DNA from: Marinobacter segnicrescens
GTDB lineage: Bacteria; Pseudomonadota; Gammaproteobacteria; Pseudomonadales; Oleiphilaceae
Direction of reading: 5' to 3'
Length of the DNA: 64,000 bases
NCBI RefSeq assembly: GCF_900111555.1
Contig: NZ_FOHZ01000001.1
Coordinates: forward strand, 248,001-312,000
Shown piece after piece: positions 1 through 9,131 of this stretch. The position numbers were made by a program, and so were the translations under genes. Positions within the stretch are counted from its first letter, which is position 1. Each line of letters opens with the position of its first letter. Under the pieces are notes generated by a model that saw nothing but the letters and a program-made list of their open reading frames with translations, made no database searches and had not been told where the DNA came from.

Positions 1-1119
1 CAGCCCGCCCGGATCGTGATCGAGCCTCTGTCTTCCCTGCTCTACCTGGCACCGGACCGTTACCAGTTTCGCCGCCAGTGCCACGCCCTGTTTGATTACC
101 TGACGGGTACCGGGGCCACCGTTCTGTTCACAGCGGAAGCCGGTCAGATCCCCGGTGACGCCGATGGTGATCTCCGGTTCATCTGTGACGGCGTTATTGA
201 GTTACAGAGCATGCGGGAGGGGCGCAGCATCAGTGTCAGCAAATTCCGGGGGTCAGGCTTTGCCGACGGAGTGCATTTTCTCAGGCTGAGCCCTGAAGGC
301 ATGCAGGTCTTCCCCCGACTGGTGCCGGAGGACCATTCACAGGCCTTCAGCCCGGACCTGCTCAGCAGCGGTATTCCGGAGATGGACCAGATTCTCCATG
401 GCGGTATCAACCGGGGCACGGTTACGATCATTGCCGGCCCCACCGGCGTGGGCAAGACCACGCTGGGCATGGAGTTTGTCATGGCAGCGGTAGGCCGGGG
501 TGAGCGCAGCGTGGTGTATACCTTCGAGGAAGACGCCCAGACAATGCTTGCCCGGTGCCGCAGCATTGGTATGCCGGTAGATCGACTGCTGGAAAGGGAC
601 GACCTGAACGTCACTCCCATCGAACCCATGCGGTACTCGCCGGATGAGCTTGCCCTGCTGGTACGCCAGGAGGTGGAGCAGCGCGGCGCCCGCACGGTCA
701 TGCTGGACAGCTCATCCGGCTACCAGATGTCTGTCTCCCGCCTTTCCGTGGCCGGCGACGAGATCATTGAGCGCCTGCATGCACTGTGTCGCTATCTGAC
801 CGGCATGGGGGTAACGGTGCTCATCATCAACGAAACCCCCATGATAGCGTCGGAAAATGTCCAGCCAACGGATCCCCGCATCAGCCATCTGGGCGACACC
901 CTGATTCTGCTGCGTTACCTGGAATTCCAGGGCGAGGTCCGCAAGACCGTGGGGGTACTTAAAAAAAGGACGGGGGATTTCGAAAAAAGCCTGCGAGAGT
1001 TCGAGGTCACGCCCACCGGCCTTTGGGTGGGCGCTCCCCTGCATCATCTGCAGGGCATACTCCGGGGCCTGCCATGGTCCCCCCGGAATCACAAGACACC
1101 AACGCAGTCGCTCAGCTGA
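1..1119 (+). CDS. KaiC-like RecA-fold ATPase, 5' truncated by window edge
   Basis: Partial protein of 372 visible residues; the reading frame is open to base 1, so the GTG at 16 is probably not the start. The first ~100 residues look like the end of one RecA/KaiC domain, with a Walker B-like strand (IVIEPLS). A second domain follows with Walker A GPTGVGKT (about residues 140-147 counted from the GTG) and Walker B VMLDS near residue 230. This tandem arrangement is that of KaiC-family ATPases used in signalling outside cyanobacteria. The next gene, a GGDEF/EAL protein, begins 16 bp after the stop, so the two are probably co-transcribed and functionally linked. The N-terminal Walker A lies outside the window. 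Family assignment is firm; the biological role is unknown. Confidence 0.85.
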   Translation, partial: QPARIVIEPLSSLLYLAPDRYQFRRQCHALFDYLTGTGATVLFTAEAGQIPGDADGDLRFICDGVIELQSMREGRSISVSKFRGSGFADGVHFLRLSPEGMQVFPRLVPEDHSQAFSPDLLSSGIPEMDQILHGGINRGTVTIIAGPTGVGKTTLGMEFVMAAVGRGERSVVYTFEEDAQTMLARCRSIGMPVDRLLERDDLNVTPIEPMRYSPDELALLVRQEVEQRGARTVMLDSSSGYQMSVSRLSVAGDEIIERLHALCRYLTGMGVTVLIINETPMIASENVQPTDPRISHLGDTLILLRYLEFQGEVRKTVGVLKKRTGDFEKSLREFEVTPTGLWVGAPLHHLQGILRGLPWSPRNHKTPTQSLS

Positions 1120-1135
1120 CAGAGGAGGCAACGGA

Positions 1136-3439
1136 TTGGCTCGTTTATTCGTATCGTTCAGCCAACCCGGTAATGAACGGGTATTCAGGGAAGCCCTGTC
1201 GCAGCACCAGATCCTGGAGACGCAACAGGGGCAGCTGCCAGACACTCTCTTCGACCTGGCCATCCTGGACCTGGCCAGCTTCCTGCGTCTTCGGGAAAGT
1301 CTCCGGGAGAGAAGACAAACCCTCAGCCCTGCCCTTATGCCAGTCATGGTGCTGTTACAGCAGGCCCAGACAACTCGTGTGCGGGAGCTTCTCGGCAGCG
1401 AGATTCACGACATCACGGTTAAACCCTCCTCCCGTGTGGAGCTTTCGGCGCGTATTGACAACCTGCTCAAACTCCACGACCTGTCCCGGCAGCAACAGGT
1501 GCAGCTGGATTTCGCAGAACGGAGCCGGGTTCGCACAGACCGGGCCTACCGCGTGTTGGCCGCAGGCAACGAGGTGGTCTTGCGGGGGGAAGACGAAACC
1601 CAGCTGTTCCGGTCAGTCCTCGACACTCTGATACGCCTGAGTGACTACGCCCTGGTCTGGATCGGACGGGCGAAAAACGATGATAACCGCTCGGTCGAGG
1701 TACTGGCATGGTCCGGAGACGCCCAGGAATACATCCATAACCTTCAGGTACGCTGGCAGGAAGACCGCTTCAGCCAAGGGCCAGCGGGACGTGCCATTAA
1801 AACCGGCATGCCCTTTGTCTGCGAAGATGTGGAAACGGACGCCATGGTCCGACCCTGGCGCAGTCTGGCCAGGGAACACGGCATCCGCTCATCGGTGGCC
1901 ATACCATTGGCCTTCGGCGAGAACGACCTGGGTGTACTGGCCATCTACAGCGCCCGTCCACACACTTTTACAGATGACGAGGTCAGCCTGCTCGAGCGTC
2001 TCGCCGCCAATGTCTCCTTTGGCGTGGAAACACTGCGCATGCGAGATCATCTGCAGGAACAACGCACACTGGCCTGGAACAGCGCCTACCGGGACACCCT
2101 CACCGGCCTCCCCAATCGCCAATGGGTGATGGAGGAGCTGGAACAGCTGGATGCGGAATTCAACCGGCACCGGCGGGTCGCCGCTGTGCTTTTCGTTGAC
2201 CTGGATGGTTTCAAGCGTATCAACGACAGCCTGGGTCATGAAGTCGGCGACCAGTTGCTCCATGACGTGGCAAAACGACTGACCCAGGTGGCCCGCGCAG
2301 AAGACTTCGTGGCCCGGCTGGGGGGTGATGAATTCCTCATCCTGATGCGATTTGATGAATCTGACGACATTATCAGCCAGGCGGCAGACCCCACTGCAGC
2401 CATTGCCGAGGCGGCCGCCCACCTGGCAGAGCGACTGACCCGCTCCATGAAACAACCGTTTCACCATGGCGCACTGGAGCACCACCTCGGCGCCAGCGTC
2501 GGTATCAGCCTGTATCCGGCAGACACCACCCGTGCCAGCGACCTGATCAACTTTGCGGATATTGCCATGTACGAAGCCAAGTCCGCCGGCCGTGGGCACT
2601 TCCGCTTCTACTACACAGAGCTTTCCGTGCGGAACCGTCACAAGTTGACCCTGAAAAACAACCTGCACCGGGCGGTGGATGCCAATGCCTTTGATGCCTG
2701 GTATCAGCCGATTATCGACATCCGCACCGGCAAGGTGGTCTATGTCGAGGCCCTGATGCGGCTGATTCACCCGGACGGCACGGTGACGACCCCGGGGCAT
2801 TTCCTGCAGACCCTGGAGGAAACCGGGCTGATTTCCCGCTCCGGACAGATGATGCTGGAGCAGGCATGCAGCACCCTCGCCTCCTGGCGCACCCTGTTCC
2901 CGGAACTACGCCTTTCGCTGAACCTGTCCGTCAACCAACTCTGGCAGGCCGATCTGATCGATCAGCTGGAACAGATGCTGGCTCAGCATCACCTTCCGGC
3001 CAGCGCGCTTATGCTGGAAGTGACCGAAGGTTCGATGATGACGGATATCGTAAAAACCGAGCAGTTCCTGGAAGCGCTGCATGGCCGGGGATTCGAGATT
3101 GCCATTGACGATTTTGGCACCGGATATTCATCTCTGAGCCGCCTGCGCTCCCTGCCGGTCAACAAGCTCAAGGTGGACAAATCATTCATGGACGGGATAC
3201 CCCGGGACCGCAAGAGTATGGAGATGGTCAGGGCCATATTGCAGATGGCCACCAGCCTGGACCTGGAAGTGGTGGCTGAAGGCATCGAAACGGAAGATCA
3301 GTTGCAGGTCCTGGCAGAGGCGGACTGTCACTTCGGACAGGGCTTCCTGTTTGCTCGCCCCATGTCGTCGGAAGACCTGCTCACCTACCTGAGCTTGCCT
3401 GGCAAGGAACAGACCACCCCCTACAGACCCATGGCCTGA
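1136..3439 (+). CDS. Pseudo-receiver/GAF/GGDEF/EAL c-di-GMP signalling protein
   Basis: A 767-residue protein with a TTG start, supported by an AGGAGG Shine-Dalgarno at 1123-1128. Residues 1-110 resemble a response-regulator receiver: a phospho-acceptor-like Asp (D45) and a Lys-Pro (K96) are present but the acidic pair expected after the first strand is missing, so it may be a pseudo-receiver. Residues ~145-300 form a GAF domain. A GGDEF domain has an intact GGDEF motif near residue 395 preceded by an RAED inhibitory site. The C-terminal EAL domain keeps EAL (near 537), DDFGTG, the Lys and the EGIET Glu. Both diguanylate cyclase and c-di-GMP phosphodiesterase activity are therefore possible. 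No membrane segment is visible, so it is probably cytosolic. It likely takes input from the KaiC-like ATPase encoded just upstream. Confidence 0.88.
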   Translation: MARLFVSFSQPGNERVFREALSQHQILETQQGQLPDTLFDLAILDLASFLRLRESLRERRQTLSPALMPVMVLLQQAQTTRVRELLGSEIHDITVKPSSRVELSARIDNLLKLHDLSRQQQVQLDFAERSRVRTDRAYRVLAAGNEVVLRGEDETQLFRSVLDTLIRLSDYALVWIGRAKNDDNRSVEVLAWSGDAQEYIHNLQVRWQEDRFSQGPAGRAIKTGMPFVCEDVETDAMVRPWRSLAREHGIRSSVAIPLAFGENDLGVLAIYSARPHTFTDDEVSLLERLAANVSFGVETLRMRDHLQEQRTLAWNSAYRDTLTGLPNRQWVMEELEQLDAEFNRHRRVAAVLFVDLDGFKRINDSLGHEVGDQLLHDVAKRLTQVARAEDFVARLGGDEFLILMRFDESDDIISQAADPTAAIAEAAAHLAERLTRSMKQPFHHGALEHHLGASVGISLYPADTTRASDLINFADIAMYEAKSAGRGHFRFYYTELSVRNRHKLTLKNNLHRAVDANAFDAWYQPIIDIRTGKVVYVEALMRLIHPDGTVTTPGHFLQTLEETGLISRSGQMMLEQACSTLASWRTLFPELRLSLNLSVNQLWQADLIDQLEQMLAQHHLPASALMLEVTEGSMMTDIVKTEQFLEALHGRGFEIAIDDFGTGYSSLSRLRSLPVNKLKVDKSFMDGIPRDRKSMEMVRAILQMATSLDLEVVAEGIETEDQLQVLAEADCHFGQGFLFARPMSSEDLLTYLSLPGKEQTTPYRPMA

Positions 3440-3502
3440 CGGGCAAGCCACTCACTGGGCCAGTGACTGGTCTCCGGGCTTGAAATTCGGGCCCATCCCG
3501 AA

Positions 3503-3522
3503 TACTGTATATTTAAACAGTA
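3503..3522 (+). promoter_or_regulatory. LexA (SOS) box upstream of imuA
   Basis: A perfect 16-bp CTGT-N8-ACAG palindrome at 3505-3520, extended by TA on both sides, ends 12 bp before the imuA start codon. This matches the gammaproteobacterial LexA consensus and is the usual control site of imuA-imuB-dnaE2 cassettes. The 3440-3534 gap holds nothing else recognised. Confidence 0.92.
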
Positions 3523-3534
3523 TCGGAAAAGGCC

Positions 3535-4227
3535 ATGAGTGACCTGCTGAATTCCCTGCTCGACGACGCCCGCCTCTGGCGCGGGCACCGCCAGCTTGCA
3601 ACAGAGCCAACCCCGGAGCACACCGGCTTTGCCACCCTCGACAAAGAACTCGGGGGCCTTGGCTGGCCCCGGGGTGCCCTCAGCGAATGCCTGCTGGACG
3701 GCCCAGGCATTGGCGAACTGCAACTGGTTCTGCCCCTGCTCCAGAGAATGACCAAAAGGCAGCAGTGCGTATTCTGGGTTAACCCGCCGTTTACTCCCTA
3801 TGCTCCTGCCCTCGCCCGGGCGGACGTCGACCTGGGCCAGGTGGTCCTGGTGCGGACCGAAAACCAGCCTGACCTTCTGTGGACCCTGGAAAACTGCCTG
3901 CGCTCACAGGCTACCGGACTGGTACTGGCCTGGCCTGACAGCCTGGCCGCCCGGGATATCCGCCGCCTGCAGCTGGCCGCCGAGGCCGGTCAAAGCATCT
4001 GCATCCTGTTCCGCAGCCGGCAAGAGGCCTGCCAGAGTTCGCCGGCAGCACTCCGGCTGGAACTGGTTCCGGATGACCGCCTCGGCCTGAAGGTGAACAT
4101 CCTCAAGCGTCGCGGGGGCTGGCCCGGCCAGGGTTGCAGACTTGCCATGGCCGCCCGGGTCCAGCAGGACGTGACCGAGGCCAGTACCGTTATTCATGGC
4201 CCCTGGCCTGATCATCAGAGCGGATAG
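3535..4227 (+). CDS. imuA: SOS mutagenesis protein ImuA (RecA/SulA-like)
   Basis: A 230-residue protein starting at ATG directly after the LexA box. It resembles ImuA, a RecA-fold relative encoded at the head of damage-inducible mutasome cassettes. The sequence around FATLDKELGG and GWPRGALSE is typical, but the Walker A region (GPGIGE) lacks the usual GKT. In characterised systems ImuA works with ImuB and DnaE2 in translesion synthesis. It is followed 3 bp later by imuB, forming a tight SOS-controlled operon. The Shine-Dalgarno is weak (a purine run at 3525-3532). Assignment rests on family resemblance plus the diagnostic three-gene order. Confidence 0.9.
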   Translation: MSDLLNSLLDDARLWRGHRQLATEPTPEHTGFATLDKELGGLGWPRGALSECLLDGPGIGELQLVLPLLQRMTKRQQCVFWVNPPFTPYAPALARADVDLGQVVLVRTENQPDLLWTLENCLRSQATGLVLAWPDSLAARDIRRLQLAAEAGQSICILFRSRQEACQSSPAALRLELVPDDRLGLKVNILKRRGGWPGQGCRLAMAARVQQDVTEASTVIHGPWPDHQSG

Positions 4228-4230
4228 ACC

Positions 4231-5643
4231 ATGCCCTGGCTGTACCTGCACTTCCAGCACCTGCTGCTGGACCATATTGCCCGTGCCCGGGAGGCCAGTG
4301 CCCCTCTGGCCGTTCTTTGCCAGGGATCGCGGCGCGTCCTGCAGGCCTGCCCCCGGGCCATGGCGCGGGGCGTCCAGCCAGGCACTGCCCTCAAAACCGC
4401 TCTCAACCTGGCGCCGGAGCTGGTCATGGTCCACGCCGATGACAATCGCCAGGCCCGTATCCTGGAACAGCAGGCCCACTGGCTTTATCGCTATATGGAC
4501 CGGATCACCCTGTACCCGCCGGATGGCCTGCTGGCAGACGCCGGCAGTGTAAGGCGCCTGTATGGTGGCCTGCAGCCACTCAGGGAAGCGTTGCAGAAAG
4601 CCCTGGGGGAGCGCCAGCTGCATGCCACCCTGACCACTGGCACTACCCCGCTGGCTGCCCGCTTGCTGGCCCGGGCCGGCGCTGACTGTTTTACAGAAGG
4701 CACTGAGGAGATGGCCACTAACCTGGCTACCCTGCCCCTGGCCGCCACCGAACTTGAGCAGCGCACCCTGCAGCGCCTCACCCGTCTGGGGCTGACCACA
4801 CTGGGTGAGTTGCAACAACTGCCGGCGGCCGAACTCGCCCGCCGCCTGGCTCCGGAAACCCTGGTTCATATCCAGCGCATCCTTGGCCAGCGGCCTGAAC
4901 CCCAAACCAGCTGGCAGCCCCCCCATGAATTCCGGCAAAGGGCGGATTTCGGCCTGCCAGTCGAGAAAGCCCAGGGGCTCCTGTTTGCCCTGCAGCGCAT
5001 CCTTGCGGACCTGGAAAGTGACCTCCAGTGGCGACAGCAGGACACTGACAGCCTGTTACTCATATTGCACCATTACCGCCAGGAGCCCAGCCACCTGCAA
5101 GTACGGACCACTGGCCCGGAACACCGCGCCGAGGCCTTTCTCAACCTGTTGCGGATTCGACTGGAGCAACACCCCTTGCAGGCCCCGGTGGAGACCCTGG
5201 AACTGCGGGTAACCCGCTTTCTCCACCGGCACACGGCCACATCCACAGACCTGTTGGGTGAAACCCGGGACACAGGGGAAGCCTGGCACACCCTGGTCAG
5301 CCGGCTGCAGGCCCGGCTAGGTGAGCAGGCCCTGAAGCACCTGGCCCCGGCGGCGGACCATCGCCCGGAAAGGGCCTGGAGCGCATGCAGCCTGGCACGC
5401 CAGCAGCGGGAGCCAATGCCGGAGCACCTGCCCCTTCGCCCCCTCTGGCTGCTGTCCCAGCCCGCAACCCTGCAGGTGGCTCCGGAAGAGTGGCTGAGCG
5501 GACCGGAACGAATCAGCGGTGGCTGGTGGGACGGCGAGCGGGTATTGCGGGATTACTACATTGCCCGGCTGCCCGCAGGCCAGCTGGCCTGGATCTATCG
5601 ACACAACCAGCAGGGCTGGTTTGTCCATGGCTGGTTTGGATGA
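4231..5643 (+). CDS. imuB: Y-family polymerase-like adaptor ImuB
   Basis: A 470-residue Y-family (UmuC/DinB-like) protein. The N-terminus reads WLYLHFQHLLLD where an active polymerase has a D-x-D-x-F-Y type metal site, and the palm region reads LLADAGSVRRLYGG in place of the catalytic D-E pair. Loss of these acidic residues is known for ImuB, which acts as a non-catalytic hub linking the beta clamp, ImuA and DnaE2. A helix-hairpin-helix/little-finger region follows (LTTLGELQQLPAAELARRL). The stop codon overlaps a possible dnaE2 start (ATGA at 5640-5643), so translation is probably coupled. Confidence 0.92.
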   Translation: MPWLYLHFQHLLLDHIARAREASAPLAVLCQGSRRVLQACPRAMARGVQPGTALKTALNLAPELVMVHADDNRQARILEQQAHWLYRYMDRITLYPPDGLLADAGSVRRLYGGLQPLREALQKALGERQLHATLTTGTTPLAARLLARAGADCFTEGTEEMATNLATLPLAATELEQRTLQRLTRLGLTTLGELQQLPAAELARRLAPETLVHIQRILGQRPEPQTSWQPPHEFRQRADFGLPVEKAQGLLFALQRILADLESDLQWRQQDTDSLLLILHHYRQEPSHLQVRTTGPEHRAEAFLNLLRIRLEQHPLQAPVETLELRVTRFLHRHTATSTDLLGETRDTGEAWHTLVSRLQARLGEQALKHLAPAADHRPERAWSACSLARQQREPMPEHLPLRPLWLLSQPATLQVAPEEWLSGPERISGGWWDGERVLRDYYIARLPAGQLAWIYRHNQQGWFVHGWFG

Positions 5644-8600
5644 CCTGCAAGGCCATGAGCTACGCCGAACTGCACTGTTTCAGCAACTTCACCTTCCTGA
5701 CCGGTGCCTCGCACCCCCATGAACTGGCGGAACAGGCACTGACAAACGGCTACCAGGCCCTGGCCATCACCGATGCCTGCTCCGTAGCAGGCATCCCCCG
5801 GGCCTGGCAGGCACTCAGACACACCAAGCTGGCCCTGATTACCGGCAGTTATTTTGAGCTGGAACCCTCAGCCCCGGATGCCCCCGGCCTTCGATTGATC
5901 CTGCTGGCCTGCACTCGCCAGGGCTACGGCCAGCTTTGCCAGCTGATCACTCTCGGGCGTCGCCGAGCCCCCAAGGGACATTACCAGCTGGTTCCGGAAG
6001 ACCTGGACACACAGCACCTGGACGACTGCCTGTGCCTGTGGCTACCCCCAGCCACCCGCGAAGTCAGTTTTACCGGTGCACTGCAAGCCGGAGAATGGCT
6101 CCGCGACCGGTTCCCCAACCGCTTCTGGCTTGCCGCCAGCCGCACCCTGGAGTCCGGTGAAGAGCAGCAACTTCATCGCATACGTGCCCTGTCCAGACAA
6201 CTGGCACGCCCCATAGCAGCCACAGGCCATGTGCACATGCATGACCGGCAACGCCAACCCCTGCAGGACGTTCTCACCGCCATTCGCCATAACACCAGCC
6301 TGGAACAGGCCGGGCACCGGCTGTTCCAGAATGGCGAGCGTTACCTGAGGCCCATACCGGTCATTCGACGACTGTTCCCGACTGAGTGGATTAACGAAAC
6401 CCTCGCCATTGCCGAACGGTGCACCTTTCGCCCCGGCGAACTGCGTTATGAGTACCCCGGCGACCTGGTGCCACCGGAGGAAACCCCCGCCAGCTGGCTG
6501 CAAGCCCTGACCCGTCAGGGGGAACAACGACGATTCCCGGAAGGTACCCCGGCACACATACAGGCCCTGATTCGAAAGGAACTGGGCCTGATCCGTGAAA
6601 TGGAATACGAGCATTACTTTCTCACCATCCATGACATCGTCAGCTTTGCCCGTCGCCAGGGCATCCTCTGCCAGGGCCGGGGCTCCGCCGCCAACTCGGC
6701 GGTGTGCTACTGCCTGGGCATTACCGAGGTAGATCCCCGCCAGATCGAGCTACTGTTCGAGCGGTTCATTTCCAAGGACCGGGACGAGCCACCGGACATC
6801 GACGTGGATTTCGAACACGAACGCCGGGAAGAAGTCATCCAGTACATCTACCAGCGCTACGGCCGGGAACGGGCAGCCCTGGCGGCCACTGTTATCCGCT
6901 ACCGCCCCCGTAGCGCGATCCGGGACGTGGGCAAGGCCCTGGGTTTTGATCCCGCCCAGGTGGAGCAACTGCTCAACGGCATCGACTGGCGGGACCGGGA
7001 AACCGACTGGCGAGGCCAGATCCTCGACAAGGGCCTGACCCGCCACAAGCGGGTTGCCAACCAGTTCTTTACCCTGGTAAATACCCTGCTGGGTTTTCCC
7101 CGACACCTGTCGCAGCATGTGGGTGGTTTCGTCATCAGCTCCGGCCCCCTGTCGCAACTGGTACCCACTGAAAACGCAGCCATGGCTGACCGTACCGTCA
7201 TCCAGTGGGACAAGGATGACCTGGAAAGCCTGGGGCTCATGAAAGTGGACGTGCTGGCCCTGGGCATGCTGACCGCCATCCGCAAATCCCTGACCCTGAT
7301 CAGTGAGGCGCAAGGCGAGCCCTTTACCCTCCAGCACGTGCCCCGGGAAGACAAGGCCACCTATGACATGCTCACCACCGGCGACAGCATCGGTGTCTTC
7401 CAGGTGGAATCCCGGGCCCAGATCAACATGCTGCCCAGGCTGAGGCCTGAGAAGTTCTATGACCTGGTCATTGAGGTAGCCATAGTGCGCCCCGGCCCCA
7501 TCCAGGGCGATATGGTCCACCCCTACCTGAAACGCAAACACGGGCTGGAAGCGGTCACCTACCCCAACGAGGAAGTCCGGGGGGTGCTGGAACGCACCCT
7601 GGGCGTACCCATTTTCCAGGAACAGGTGATCAGGCTGGCCATGGTGGCCGCCGGTTTTACCGCCGGTGAAGCCGACCAGCTACGCCGGGCCATGGCCGCG
7701 TGGAAGTCCCATGGCGACCTGACGGTGTTCCGGGAAAAGCTGATCAGTGGCATGCGGGAACGGGGCCACAGCGAAGACTTTGCCGAGCGCCTGTACCACC
7801 AGATCTGTGGCTTTGGCGGCTATGGCTTTCCCGAGTCCCACGCCGCCAGCTTTGCGTTGCTGGTCTATGTCTCGGCCTGGATCAAGCGTCATCACCCGGC
7901 GGCCTTCTATTGCGGCCTGCTGAACAGTCAGCCCATGGGGTTCTACTCCCCCTCCCAGCTAATCCAGGATGCCCGCCGGCATGACGTTGTGGTTTTACCG
8001 GTGGACGTTAACCACAGCCACTGGGACTACACCCTGGAAGGCTCCGATGGCCGCCTCCGGGTCGGCTTGCGGCAAGTACGCGGACTGAACCACCAAAGCG
8101 CCGAGACCTTGTGTCGGCAACGGCCACCTGGCGGCTATACCAGCGTGCAGCAACTCCGCCAGCGCACTGCCCTGCCGCAGCGGGACCTTGAACTGCTGGC
8201 CGGGGCCAATGCCCTTGCTGCCATCAGCGGTCACCGGCACCAGAGTTACTGGGAGCTGCTGGGTCATGAAGAGGCGGCGCCTCTCTGGGTTTCGGAAGAC
8301 GGGGAAGATCAGTCGTATTTGCCCGGCAGTGACAGGGTTGACCTGCCGGCTCCGTCAGAAGGCCAGAATGTTCTGGCAGACTATGCCAGTCAGGGGCTTA
8401 CCCTGCAGCGTCACCCGCTGGCCCTGCTGAGAGAGCAGGGGCACCTGCGTAACTGCCTGAACGCCCTGCAACTGAAAACCGCTGAACCCAATCGCCCGGT
8501 CCAGGTCGCCGGCCTGGTCACCGGCCGCCAACGCCCCGGCTCCGCCTCCGGTGTCACCTTCGTTACCCTGGAGGACGAGTTCGGCAACATCAATGTGGTG

Positions 8601-8774
8601 GTCTGGCTCAATACGGCCCGGCAGCAACGCAAGCCGTTGCTGACTTCACGGTTACTGCATGTGAAAGGCATTGTGGAACGGGAGGGGGACATTGTTCATG
8701 TCATGGCCGGGAAGCTTACCGACCTCGGCCACCTGATTCAGACCTTGCCGGTGCCTTCGCGGGACTTTCAGTAG
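5640..8774 (+). CDS. dnaE2: Error-prone DNA polymerase DnaE2 (ImuC)
   Basis: A C-family polymerase of 1044 residues if started at the ATG that overlaps the imuB stop (5640); the ATG at 5655 (MSYAELHC) is an equally plausible start because homologues commonly begin there. The frame is open further upstream, but that part overlaps imuB in another frame and is not expected to be translated. An N-terminal PHP domain begins ELHCFSNFTFL, the degenerate form seen in DnaE2. The catalytic aspartates lie in PDIDVDFE (near residue 385) and KVDVLALG (near 536). A C-terminal OB-fold includes VTFVTLEDEFGNINV. Its role is damage-induced mutagenic lesion bypass, under the LexA box at 3503. No terminator is obvious after the stop. 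Confidence 0.95.
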   Translation: MTCKAMSYAELHCFSNFTFLTGASHPHELAEQALTNGYQALAITDACSVAGIPRAWQALRHTKLALITGSYFELEPSAPDAPGLRLILLACTRQGYGQLCQLITLGRRRAPKGHYQLVPEDLDTQHLDDCLCLWLPPATREVSFTGALQAGEWLRDRFPNRFWLAASRTLESGEEQQLHRIRALSRQLARPIAATGHVHMHDRQRQPLQDVLTAIRHNTSLEQAGHRLFQNGERYLRPIPVIRRLFPTEWINETLAIAERCTFRPGELRYEYPGDLVPPEETPASWLQALTRQGEQRRFPEGTPAHIQALIRKELGLIREMEYEHYFLTIHDIVSFARRQGILCQGRGSAANSAVCYCLGITEVDPRQIELLFERFISKDRDEPPDIDVDFEHERREEVIQYIYQRYGRERAALAATVIRYRPRSAIRDVGKALGFDPAQVEQLLNGIDWRDRETDWRGQILDKGLTRHKRVANQFFTLVNTLLGFPRHLSQHVGGFVISSGPLSQLVPTENAAMADRTVIQWDKDDLESLGLMKVDVLALGMLTAIRKSLTLISEAQGEPFTLQHVPREDKATYDMLTTGDSIGVFQVESRAQINMLPRLRPEKFYDLVIEVAIVRPGPIQGDMVHPYLKRKHGLEAVTYPNEEVRGVLERTLGVPIFQEQVIRLAMVAAGFTAGEADQLRRAMAAWKSHGDLTVFREKLISGMRERGHSEDFAERLYHQICGFGGYGFPESHAASFALLVYVSAWIKRHHPAAFYCGLLNSQPMGFYSPSQLIQDARRHDVVVLPVDVNHSHWDYTLEGSDGRLRVGLRQVRGLNHQSAETLCRQRPPGGYTSVQQLRQRTALPQRDLELLAGANALAAISGHRHQSYWELLGHEEAAPLWVSEDGEDQSYLPGSDRVDLPAPSEGQNVLADYASQGLTLQRHPLALLREQGHLRNCLNALQLKTAEPNRPVQVAGLVTGRQRPGSASGVTFVTLEDEFGNINVVVWLNTARQQRKPLLTSRLLHVKGIVEREGDIVHVMAGKLTDLGHLIQTLPVPSRDFQ

Positions 8775-8806
8775 CTCCTACGGCTTCTTGAGTTACTGCT
8801 AGTGTT

Positions 8807-8841
8807 GGCTGTGGGCTGTGGGCTGTGGGCTGTGGGCTGTG
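8807..8841. repeat. 7-bp tandem repeat, five copies
   Basis: Five perfect head-to-tail copies of GGCTGTG, 33 bp after the dnaE2 stop. Not in a supported gene. The number of copies may vary between strains through slippage. Confidence 0.9.
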
Positions 8842-8867
8842 GGCCCCAGCTTGCAGGTTTTGGTGGA

Positions 8868-8983
8868 GGGGCACCAGGGTGGGGGATGCTTTCTCTGCCG
8901 CAATTCACGGCCCATCCCTGGGCCGGCCTTGCTCCGCGCCATCCATGGCGCTGCGACGAAAGCATCCCCCACCCTACTGCCCC
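8868..8983. repeat. Large hairpin repeat R1 (structured intergenic element)
   Basis: An 18-bp perfect inverted repeat (8876-8893 with 8958-8975) extended by a further GGGGCA/TGCCCC pairing across a 2-nt internal loop. The interior carries two small stem-loops: GGCCC-ATCCCT-GGGCC (8909-8924) and GCGCC-ATCCAT-GGCGC (8936-8951). It is the reverse-oriented partner of R2; the interiors of the two align once one is reverse-complemented. No poly-U run follows either arm, so it is not an ordinary terminator. Confidence 0.85.
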
Positions 8984-9131
8984 AACTAACTCCCTCCGTG
9001 TCCGGAACATTTAAGAACAGAAAGGGTTTCATCTGGCGTCGCCTTACAACGGAGTCTAACTTCGCCCCAGCCAGGGGAGCTCATCCTTTCTCTTCTTTGT
9101 ACCCTCAGGCGCGACGATATTCCCTTCGGAC

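Noticed and set aside
16-18. GTG as start of the KaiC-like protein
   Set aside because: The frame is open to the window edge and residues before the GTG continue a Walker B-like strand, so the gene begins upstream.
5385-5639. N-terminal extension of dnaE2 by 85 codons
   Set aside because: It overlaps imuB in another frame, is Pro/Ala/Gly-rich and unlike DnaE2; the conserved N-terminus begins at 5640-5655.
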